DNA of 64,000 nt from Melanocharis versteri. Lineage: Eukaryota > Chordata > Aves > Passeriformes > Melanocharitidae. The position numbers and the translations under genes are program-made. The stretch covers positions 561,658 to 625,657 of the forward strand of contig VZTG01000087.1 of NCBI GenBank assembly GCA_013397845.1, written 5' to 3'. Below are positions 12,501 through 24,500 of the stretch, piece after piece; position 1 is the first letter of the stretch, and the number at the start of each line of letters is the position of its first letter. Under the pieces are notes generated by a model, which made no database searches, was not told the origin of the DNA, and saw only the letters and a list, made by a program, of their open reading frames with translations.

Positions 12501-15500
12501 TGTTGTTATCACTATTATTATAATAAACCACAAATAATTATTGCTTAATAAAAAGCATGGGAGATCAGATAGAGCTCGGGATCCATAAAAGATCACAGAG
12601 TTTCCCTCTCACTTTTGTGCCATCAGTTTCCTCTAATTCAGATTGACATTTATTGTCACCAACATCAGAAGTAAATTCCCTGGGTAACTACTCATGCTGT
12701 TTCCAGATTGATTCCCAGCTCATCATCACTCACCAGCACTGGCACATTAGCTGATAAATCAACTGACAAATGCCTGTGCATTTTGATATCACGCAGTAGA
12801 GTTGCCTTCTCAGGGCCTGCCAAGGGACTGGTCTGATGTATGATCCGTAGAGCCACTTGGTGCCATTACTCCTTGCTTAACAATTCTCCCTCAACAATCC
12901 AAAAGGAAGGGGACCAGACTCCCTGACTGCTCATCCATCACAGAGGATGCTCACAGTGGGCTTGAAGCCTGTGTAAAGCACCGTGTCAGCATCTCGTTTG
13001 GGAGCAGCTGCCACTCACAGCTCATGAGATCCTTCTGTCTCCATGTCTTGCGGCAGACACTTAACTGCCGGCTGTGTGAGCCACAACAGAGCGTGTCACT
13101 GCTTCTCATACATGAGAGGCTCAGAAACACAAAGGGATCCAGGAAGAGGAAAGAAGAAAAAGTAGGAAGGGGGAAGCACTGTCTAAGAAAAGGAGTGACA
13201 AGAGTGCAAATGAAAAAGAAGGAGGGAAAAAAGGGCACATTCAGGGAAGGTTGAGAGGTGCAGTGACAGAAAGATTTCTTTTCCTCCTGAAATGGCTTCC
13301 AATCACTTCTCCCTTCTTAAGGAGAGGGGAGAAAGGAGCCAAGTTGCAAACCGTTAGACACTAGCTAGACATGATGGGAAGAAATCTACCCTTATCCAGG
13401 GGTCAAGCCTCATTTCTTTCACATGCTGGAGAAGAGAGAGGTGAGGTGAGCCGTAATGCCATGAATGACATGAGAACTTGGACATGACCTTCAGGCAGTT
13501 GCCTGCACACCGCAGTAGACACCACCTCCGAGACACCACAAGAATCAACCTGTTGGAAAAAGGGACAGAAGAGGAGAGTCTTTTGGGAAGATGTTTTACC
13601 TGTGGCAGGGCTTGAACAACTGTATCCAGCAGCGCTCGCATTCCTGTGGCCATCTTCAGTAGCTTCAGGACTGCCACAACAAGCACAAGAGAAGTGTCGG
13701 TCAGACTGAGCTCAGAGGCATCCTTTGTGTGACTTACTAATGACAGTAGCACAAGACAGATGTCCTGTCTCCCCTTGCCCTACAAAAACTGGACTTTCCC
13801 CCATTTCTCCTCTCCCTTTTGACAGAACAACCCCAGTTGTTCCTTCTCCTCAAGTTCGTATCCTTTTTACTAAATACTCTGTTTCTGCCGCCCATGCCTA
13901 CTGGGCTGCTTCTGCTTCACCCAGACACTCTAGCCAAGTGCTCTTTTTCCCTGGAAGACGTATCCTAACTGTCCTTCTGCTTTGATTTTTCCTTCTGTCA
14001 CTTTCTCTTCCTTCAGCCATCACTGTTACGCCATCTTGGCACACCTTGGCCACCACCAGGAAGATTCGGGCCCTTACCTGTGCGAATTTCAACCTGCTTG
14101 GTGGCCTCTTCTCCCCACACCACTACCACAGTTGACCCATAAATGAGAGAAAGTTCAGCTCTCACATGATCTATGCACCCTCCCAGTGCTTCACCTCCCA
14201 GGGAACCACAATGCCTGAGCTTCTAGGGTGTCCTAGATCCTAGAATCGCTGCTGGGATGTGATGAAGGACACCCCAGAGGCTCCTCGAGGGCTAGAGACA
14301 GGGCGAGCCCAGGACTCTACAGCCACTGCTCAATGAGTCATGGCACCAAGCTGCACTCCATGGCCACATATTCCCCTGCTCTGGCCAGTGTCTCTCTCAC
14401 CCCGGGCTATACGCAGCACCCTCATGATCCGGATGATAGTGGGGTTAATTGGGAGAGCAGCGTTGATTTCAATCTCTTCCAATGTGATGCCCATGACAGA
14501 CAGCAGCACAATGGCCAGATCTAGCTGGTTCCACCTTTGGAAGAAAAATTGAAGAGAATAAACAAAGATAGAGTTTTTCCATTTCGCTGAAAAAGAAAGT
14601 GAATTGCCTCCACTTCATCCTAAACTTATGTACGAGTTCAAGGCCCCATCCTGAGTCAGCCTATATGGGCTTTTCCAGAGAAACAGAGATTCACTTTGCA
14701 CACACCCTGAGCAGCCAGAGGCAAGCCAGCCTGATTTGAAAGCATGGAGCTGTGTTACTATGGCGCTATGCTTTGACTAATGGGCTCAGCTTTTCACGGC
14801 CTTACTACCTCGAATCAACTTTGCTATATATGTTCTGCTTCACCATGCTCACAGTTTGCCTCAAGGGCAGGAAAAAAATGTCTCTTTCTAACCTCATCTC
14901 CTTTGCTTTCTAGCCTAACCAGCAGACTCCAACCAAGAGGCAATTTTTTTGACAACTCTTGCTATTGCCTAGGCATTGCAGCTTGAGGAGGATGAGGTTG
15001 GGCCCATGCTGTGCAGAACTGGGAGGCAGTCAGAGCACTCTGCCACCACTTCACAGTCTAGGTAGGGCACCATCCCCAAACCTCTACCCCAAACCCAGCT
15101 GTCCCACAGGCACAGTTGACAACCCAGTGCTCACCTGTCTTTGAAGAATCGTCGCAGACCAAATGCCACCAGCTTGAGGACTGCCTCAAACACGAAGACA
15201 GTGGTGAACAGGTAGTTGCAGTACTTGAGAGCGGTCTCCAGGGACTGCCACAGAAAGAGAGGGAAAAGAATTGAAGCAAAAGCAATGTCAAACACATAAC
15301 CCCCCTGTGCAGGGACTCTCCTAAGTGCCAGGAATTCATCCTGGGGTGCAGGAGCTGCCCCAGGTATTCATTGCAGGGGGGAGAAGCTCCCCCATGTTTC
15401 CTACCTACTTGAATGTGGAGGTTGTCTACTAAGGGCAACCACCAGCCAGCCCCTCTGCCCCATGTTCTTCTCAGGATCAGTTACTGCTCATTTCTCCTGT

Positions 15501-18500
15501 ACTGTTCAGCATCATCAGGAGGAGGAGGCTATTGCGAGAGAATCCACAAAATACCATCAGGCTTTTCTTCTGCCAGTAGCCTGTGCCACCTGAATGACTC
15601 CTTGTTAATGGCACTGGCATAGCTTTCAACAAGGAGTGAAGCACAGAGGTTACTCTGGTTGTGGAGTCCGGTCATCTCTGACCAGAGGAAACCCTGCTGT
15701 GCCTTCGTCTGGGGCCAGCACATCACATCTCTGAGCTGTTTGGCTTCTGGCTCTTTTACGTGCTGCCCCTTCGCCACCACCAAGGACCAGTGCGAGCAGT
15801 GGGCAGCTTTTGGTGGCATTTTGTACTGGAAGGGTTTGAAGTGCTTTGAGAAGATTGTTTAGGAGGGCCTGACAGCAGGCTGGCTTGGCTGGAGCTGTGT
15901 TCCAGGGAAAGAAGCTGAAGAGTAAGGAAGTGGAGTGACTTGTTGAGGAACAAAGATCCGATGTGAGGATGCCAACAGATAAAGGTTGAGAGGTCCTGAA
16001 ATATAAAGCTGGGCACCATCTAGGCAAGGTGAAAGCTGGGCAGTTGGGCAAGGTGGGCAGGAAACAGAGGAGCCCGGCAATAGATTTGAATGAGGACAGA
16101 CAGATTCAGCTCCTGATCAAAGCCTGAGCTACCTCAGACAATCTGTTTAGACACCAGAGCTGTCACCTAAACCAAGGGTCTTCTGAAGAGAAAACTAAAG
16201 TGTCACTGGGCAGATGTCATGATGAATGCTTTGTCTACATATGGAGGCAGAAGGATCCTTTGATATGTGCAGCAGACATTGTTCCCACCAAAGGCATCTA
16301 CAGCTTTGCCAGGAACACTGAGAGGTACTGCTCTATGCTCAAACAAAGTGCAAAACTTATTTGGCCTCCAAGGTGCTGTATTTGGAATCACATCCTACAG
16401 CTGAGAGAGGCTCTGCTCAGCACTTTGGCCCTGCAGCTTCTCTTATGAAGAAAAGCTGGCTTGGTAAAGATGGCCCATCCCATGACATAAATCAGCCACT
16501 CTGGTTCTCTCAGCTGAGGCCATATGGCAGGGCAATTGGGCTGACATTTGGAAATCTGATACGAAGCCTGAAGCTCCCAGGACACTGCTGCTTCCACCAC
16601 TCCTATTAGGATCCAGGGGAACATAAAAAGCAGAGCAGGCAGCTAAATTTGGGTGACCCACATATCCACTTACTAATATAAAGCACAGAGACTTAATTGC
16701 ACCATGCTTTCTAGGGGCTTGACTCTTGCTCAGATACCTGCTATTGATTTTAATGGATAACAAGTGTCTGAGTAGGAACTACCTTTCTGGATACACACGA
16801 AAATCTTCACACAATTTTGCCTACTACAAAACTAACTCCTACAAAACTTTAACAGCAGTTTTTAGAGACACTCAAGTGTCCTACTTATGCTGGTGGGCAG
16901 TGGTCACCAGAGACATGTACCGAAATAACAATGTCTGGATGCAGGACTTAACTCCGTGATCTCACTCACCACAGGTTGGTTGTAGTGCTCCAAGGACATA
17001 GTGACCACGTTGAGGCAGATGATGAAAGTGATGAAGATGTCCAGATAGTGGCTGGTGCAGACCGAATGAATAAGGAGGCGTATGTGGCAGTAGGTAGCAT
17101 AGTACGGCAAACGCTGCGCCTCTTCAGTAGAAAGGGGGATATGGGCAGAGTTAGGAAGAAATTAGAAGAAAGAGAGAAATGGGTAAGAAACACTGAGGAG
17201 GGAGAAGGCATAAGATTGGTGATAGGTACTGAAAGAAAATGGAATGAAGTTGGGATAGAGAAAAACCAAGAAAGAATAGGCAAAGATAGAGGACATAGGG
17301 AGGAGGGAGAAAAATGAAAGAAAAAAAAAAAAGGAAAGAGAAGTGGGGAAAAAATATGTAGGAAAAAAGACAAAGAACGGAGTGCTAGAAAGAAAATCTG
17401 TTAGTCTGTGTTTGTGGGAATGGTGCTAAATCATCACTTCATGTCTTGACAAATTAAGATCACTTATGATAAAAGGGAGCAGATGGTTCAAGGAGAGGCC
17501 CTGGGGTGTCATGGGACAGAAGGGGAAAACTGGAGCAGAGGAAGGGAAAGCATGCCCATAGGCTGTGAATGGAAGTCTGGGTAGTAGGGATGATTTCCAG
17601 GGGCAGGTATGCTTTGTTAATTTTTATCTAAAGGTAACACAAAACAGGACAGAAACACCAGGAATAGAAGGTTTCCTTCACCACAGAGGGTTTGGGATCC
17701 TAAGGAGTGACACTGCAACACTGGGGTCACTGGGACACAAAACACAGGGGTATTCCTCTTTTTTTTCCCCTCTTCTTTAAATTTGGGTTTAAACACAAAG
17801 AATGGTCTGTCCAGGTCCTCCTTCAACCACCAGCTGAGCTGCAGGAAGCCCAGGTGGGACTCTGCCCCAAGCACAGGAAGCGTATCAATGTGTGCACGCC
17901 CCGTGCCAACAGTGCCTGTCGGCATGTGTACAGGGATGTTTTTGGTACATTGTCTCCTGAGGAGCAGGGTGCTAAAACCCCTCCCCAGTGCCTTCCCTGG
18001 AGCCCCAGCAGACCTCCTCAGCCACCCCTCCTCCCCAGACTGCCCAGTGAGGTGCATGGTGACACAGCAGTGGTGTGGGGAGGAAGGCTGAGAGCACGGC
18101 CACGAGCGATGGATTTTGGAGACCAGCCCATTGGGAAAGAAAAAGAAGAGGAAAAGGTTTTTCTCAGAAAACCTTGGCCTACGAACCAACCAAACACTTA
18201 GGCTGTGCCTTACTCCTTCGCTTCTTCTCCAAGCGTCGCAGGCGCTTCTCCTCCCGCCGGCGCGCCTCCTCAGCCTCCTGGTGCTGCCGGCACTTGTGGA
18301 AGTTCTCCACCACCACCCCCACGAACATGTTGAGCACAAAGAAGCTGACGATGAGGAGAAAGGAGATGAAGTAGAGGAGCATCCAGGGGTTGTTGTTGGT
18401 CACTGGCTGGAGTGGGAGGAGAACAGAGGCAGTCATTGTCTTAGCAGTAGAAGAATAGGGATGCAGTGGGCGGCAGCCCAACAGCTCCTGCTTTACAAGG

Positions 18501-21500
18501 TATTGAAATAACCGTGTGTGGGCCAGGAGGGAGCCAGCATGCTCAGAAAGACACATGGCATTATTGCTTCTTCATTACAAATAGATAAAGGCCCACTGGC
18601 ACTACCACAGACACCCACAGCATAGCCACAGCTACACCTCCCTGCATGGACCAGACAAGACCACGGACCTGACCCCTTGGAAATAGGTGAGCAAAGGATT
18701 CAGAAGGGGCCTGTAAGGGACTCATGGTTTGAGAGATGTATCTGAAGCAGGATGTTAAAGCATGCTTCTGCCTTACTAGCACAAGGAAAGTGAAAAGGTC
18801 CTTTCACAAGGAAGTCCACGTACCTGCTGGTCAACAGCCACAGCATCTAGTCCATTATACATAATATTGACCCAGCCATCCTTGGAAGCCAGAACAAAGA
18901 GGGACATCAAAGCCTGCAACATATAAAGCAAAGCAGATGTGGAGCAGGTGCATCTGGCAGGCAGGAAAAAAAAATATCGTGGGTTTATGCTGTAATGCAC
19001 ACAGCACTGAAATACTCTTCCTGTGTCTCTGCACACATCAAAACCTGCTCATTCCCCCGTGGAGGATGGGGCGGGCTGGGGGGGGTGACAGGAAGCCATG
19101 TGCCCCCAGATCCACCAGAGGAGAGAGGTTGTTAAGAACGTCTGCTTTGTGGCAGGAGAAAAGAGAAAATCAAGCCCTCTGCTGTCACCACTTTTCCTTC
19201 CCACTCATCCTGTAAGTGCCATCCTGATACCAACCCACCAGTGACACAGCTTCTGCATGGACACCCATGCCAAATAACTGCTCCTTCTGGCCCAGGCATT
19301 GGCTTCACAGGCACTGCATCTGCTCCCTGAGGAGGAGACAAACCCTGTGTTGGGTTCCCATCAGAGGGAGGGGCTGTGGGCAAACTCACCTGTCCCAGGT
19401 TGTCGAAGTTGTACTTGTGGTGCACCCACTTGTAGTTGGCTGCCACGCAGTCAGACCGGTTGGTGATGTTCCTGATGTCGACCCCCAGACAGTGGTAGAA
19501 CTTGCCCTTGAAAAGCTGCAGGAGGGGAGTGACCCCATCAGCCCCTTTCCCCACAGGGTTCCCCATGCTCCCAGGGATGCACAGAAGCTGCCAAGATGCT
19601 GCATGGCCTGCAAGACTCCAAGCCACATAGAGCGTGATAGGGACACCACCAACACAATGTAGAGCACAGGCTCAACCACTGCAAAGGAGCCAGGGCCACC
19701 CTTGTAAGCTCACACTTGGCTTTTCAGCCCCCTCCACTGCCCCGGGCCAGCAGTGACTGTAAGCCCACCATCTGACAGCCCTTAAGGCAGCCTTTCTGGG
19801 TACAAAGGGAAAAAGTGTCTACTAATCAGTCCCCTAGAGTAATCTTCCCTCCCTGCTTCCCAGTTACTGAGAGTGCTGATGGGAAAAGAAGATCTCATCT
19901 GAGGGTAAAGAACCAGAAAAAAGCATCCTCTTCTTCTCACGTGTATTTTTTCACAAAGCTGCACTGCACTGCTGTGACTCTTCTGCCCAAGGCTCCTTTC
20001 CCCATATGGAAGGTACTGGATTGTGCATTTGTACAGATGCATCAGAGCAAACTAAGTATAGCGCATTCCCTGAGATGGAACTAACGCCCACACCCTTGCT
20101 CCTCTGCAATGCAACAGCCAAAAATAAAGAGGATTAAATAAAAAAATTAAAGAAGTTTGTGGGTGGATTTAGGGCTCAGAGAGAGGGGGAGAAAGAGAGC
20201 TGACTGGAGGCAGGGTTCATGTGAGCAGGCGCTGAGCTGCTTGCCCTTGTGGGTTGACATGGATGTGTCCAATGAGCCCTGCGCTGTGCCAGCCCTGGGC
20301 TCTCCCAATGACGCTGACACAAACCCTGATCCAGCTGCTGCCAGGTGTTAACTCCTGTCTCTCATGTCCAGCAATGCCTGCACTTGCTGAGGACCTGTCT
20401 GTGCTTGCCAGAGGCTGTGTCATTATGGAGACGACTTGTGGAAGAGGGCAAATACAGAAAATTCATTGACTTCCCTGTCTCTCCGGCTCTGCTTGGCTCC
20501 CTGTGTCTGCTATAGGACCTGGGGGTACAGGTGTCCGTGGCAATAGGGCTGGGAGCTCAAGAGCTGTTTGATGGACAGTAGCAACCTACCTGCACACCCA
20601 GGATGCCAAAGATGATGAAGAAAGCACAGCAGATGAGGACAATGTTTCCTATGGGCTTGAGGGAAGAAATGAGTGTCTCCACCACCAGCTTCAGACCAGG
20701 GGCTCGACTGATGACTCTGGAAGGGAAGGAAGGGGAAGGGTGACAGGGGGACAGGGCAGAGGTGTTTGGCCTAAGCTAAGCATTGTCAGCAGCAGCAGAC
20801 CCGTGTCTCCCTGCGCAGTGACCCTTCAGTGGAGATCACTCCCATGTGATCAAAAAGCCTCTTCTCTCCCATGGATTTGTTGTTTGATGAGGTACCTCCA
20901 GCGTCAGACCCATATGGCTAAGGGAGACCTCCCTGTGGTTTATGGCCTGTCGAAGGCCACGCTTTGCCTGGCACAGCTGGATCTGACTCTGGGACCCTTC
21001 CCGGGGATAACCAGTGGGAAGAGGGGGTCAAGCAGGGCTCGGTGGGGTTCTGACCGGAGGGGACGTAGGGTGCGCAGCAACCGGAGCACTCGCAGCACCC
21101 CCAGGATTTTGGCGCCGCCCGCAGAGGCCACTGAGACCACAATGTCAATGAGAGACACAAAGACCAAGAAGCCATCCAAGATGTTCCAGCTGCTGCGGAG
21201 ATAAGCCTGGTCCCCAAAATACAGGCCTAGAGAGACCACCTGGAAGAGAGGGAAGAAAAGAGGGGGTAAAATGGCTCCTCTCCATGTTACCTGGTAGAGA
21301 GCAACTATGGAGAGAATGGGAGGAGGGGGAATAGTTATCAACTCCTCACGACACTGAAGTGTCATCTCATAGTCTTTTCCTTTCACCTGGATGTCTTTGA
21401 AGGAAAACATCTTTTTTCTGCCTTCCTGAGTAACATGACACTGTAGGGGACACACAGGAAACCTTTCACTGTCACACCAGAGACTTGGGGCAAGTCTCCT

Positions 21501-24500
21501 GGTTCAGAGATCACCTGGGAGGTAAAGTCAGGCACCAAGATCCATACTTTGGCTCTTAAAGGCATAGTTTGTTTGTCAGCAGTTCTCAAAAACAGCGTGT
21601 GCTAGAGAAATTGGTGGCCGTGGGGACATCTTAACATCCTGCAAATCACAGTCAAAATTCAGATATGAATTTTAACTTCCAGCACACAGTTTTAGGACTT
21701 TTCCCCAAACACAAGAAGGGAATAACAAGGTTTTATGATTGTTGCAAAGTACTTTGACATCTATTGAATAATTATCTCAACTTTGAGCATGTCATTAATA
21801 TTGTTGTAATGTCCCCCATTCTTGCTCCAGGAGAAAGTGAATGAACATTTGACATCATTACAAAATCCATACTTGAATGCCAGCTATCCTTTATGAATAC
21901 TAAGATCCAGCTGGATCTAATGCCTAGGATAAACATTGCCTCTATGCCTGACAAGACAGGACTCAACCCCAGTCAGTATCTGCCTTTATAAAGGTAGAGG
22001 GAAGGACTGGCACACTGAAAAGATGGACAGACCTTGAAAGAGTGCTGAGCAAACATGAACAGTGTTTGACACTGGAAAAAGGCTCTGAGCTGTTCACCTC
22101 CAGTAACTTACCTTCAGTGTCATCTCAGCTACAAAGATTGCTGTGAAAATGTAGTTGGACACAGTGAGAAAGATTCTTTCCTAGAAAAAAAAATAAACAA
22201 AAAAACAAAACAGAGAAAGACCTTAAATGTATTTTGACTACTTCTTGTTACTCTGTCAGGCCCCTCTGATGATCTTGATATTTTTGCATTCCTGTGAAGG
22301 GTCTGAAAGTTGATGAAATAAGGGAGGTGCCCTTGGCAGAGGTCAGTGCTGGGCAGCTTTCAGCTCATACACCTTGGCTGGGACAGGATCCTACGCAGCT
22401 CTGCCAGAGCATAGTGGATGGGATTTTTCTGCATCTTGCAAATCTGGTTTCAAGGCACTCGCTGCCCTGTTCTGTCAGTGCTGCTCAGGCCTGACCTGCT
22501 GCACTGACCTGGGACTCCTTCCTGAAGAGCTGCTGAGCACAGACCACAGATTGTGTCCAAGTGCAGCAGAGTCTGGGAGTCAGCTAAGGCAGACAAGCAG
22601 AAAAAGTAATTTCACTTGCCAGCTTGAGCCACCTCCAAGAAAGCTCAAGCGCAGCCTACATGAATGATGGTGTGCCATTCCTACAGCATGGAAATTACTT
22701 CTATCTTTCAGTTCCGAGTCCTTGTCCCTTTTGCCATTCATCTCTTATATGCAGGTTCCTGGAGGAGACTCTTACTTTCCAAGACAGAAGGAACAAGGCT
22801 TTCTGTATAATAAAGTGGGTTGCCCCATTATAAGAGCCTGCAGGGGAAGCACACATTTATGCCAATTAATAATATTTAGGTATTTGAATAGGTGAGTTGG
22901 AGCTGGTGTTTAATGCTGAAGCTCTTCCAGAGATCATACCAGTACCAGGAACACTTAAGAACAACTCTTAGAGGTTGTGCCAAAAAGTGGGTGACAGGCA
23001 ATGGTTCTCACCGTGCTTCTGTGTTCAATCTGGGGTCTTTCCAGGGCAATCGTGATGCAGTTCAGGAAGATGAAGGCCAGCACTACATGGTCAAAGAGCT
23101 TGTGAGCAATGATGGTTTGGCAGAGGAGGCGAAACCTGCAAGACAGTTTCAGTAGGCACCTGTGCCTTGGGCAGAACAAATTCAGGAGCAAAGAGAACAC
23201 AGAATTAAGTGTTCTGGCCAAAACCAGGCTCTGATATAGTGGCTTTGCTATCTCTGATACTGATGTCCCTTGAAATGGCAATAGCCCAGGGTGGTACCTC
23301 ATCACACAGAGCAAGGGCAGAGCAATGAGCTGAACCTCCACTGATTTTACGAGTGCCAGAGTGGTTTCCTAACCACTATGACCCTGTGCTCCTCTCTTGC
23401 CTTGTAAAGAGACTGAATTCTAGTTTTCCTCCCAAACTCACACTTTGTACCACCCCACAGTGAAGAGGCCACATGCTGAAAGCTCCAGGAGAGGCAGGTA
23501 GGTTGGCAGTTGTGGGGACCACACTTCTGAAAGACACTGTGTACACTAACATAGGTGTCACACGAGCTCTCCCTTGTGACCTATAATGAAAGAGCTTTCT
23601 TTTCAAGGGGCAATATACATGGGTGAGAATATTGTTGGCTGGGGCACATGGACATTTTCTCTTGGTAAGATCTCTTTAACAGGAAGAATTTAACCTAAAT
23701 TTCCTTTTTTTAGGCAAGAAGAATTCTAACTTTACCCTAAAAGGTGTGCTATAACTGCTGGTAAGTTGGTACTGGTACTGTAAATTAAATGAAGATGCTA
23801 TTCTGGTACCAGGGGAGGAAATATCAGTATTATGGAGTCATCAATAATACATTCTTTATCCTCTTTGTGTTAACATTAGTATTCCCTGCCTTGCTTTGCT
23901 ATAAATATTTATGATTACAGAAAATAAAAATGGGATGCTCCAAAGGGAGGGAAGATCACAATAGCTATTTAGGATGCTCAACTTTCCTTTCATTGCCAGC
24001 ATCTAGGAAAAGAAATGTCGTTTGGCTGTAGAAGGGACAATGGAGAAGAAAATACACATTCTCAGCTGGTAAGTTTAAAGTTGCCACCTAACATCAGGAG
24101 ATGTGGCCAGCAGAGCAACAGAATCTGCCCCATCTTCTCAACCCTCTCATGGCAAAAACTGGACAAACCTGTTCTGTGGAGAGAAGAGATATATGGACCA
24201 GTCTTCCCGTAACTCACACCAGTCTGGCTTATAGACTTCCATCATCTTCCGGATGCGAAAGCACAGGCTCTGTAGGGATACAGCAGAAGCAATTGCCACT
24301 GGTCACCTTTCCACTTGCCTGAGAGAGATATTCTTCCTTTCACATTTGACTCAAACGCACCACTACCTGTATTTCTTTAAGCCCCTGATAAAGAAAATCA
24401 ATTCAAAGGCAACAAGTCATGGAAAAGAAGGTAGAAGCTGCTTTGCCAGGGCTTGTTTAAGTCTTGGCATCTGTTTTCCTCCCTGAATCGTGACAAATAA

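Noticed and set aside
16966..17373. Phe/Ser/Pro-rich 135-codon minus-strand frame
   Set aside because: It is the polypyrimidine tract before exon w22 read through the acceptor in a frame other than the channel's.
17617..18339. 240-codon minus-strand frame overlapping exon w21
   Set aside because: Out of frame with IIIS6; the channel frame and splice sites explain the exon.
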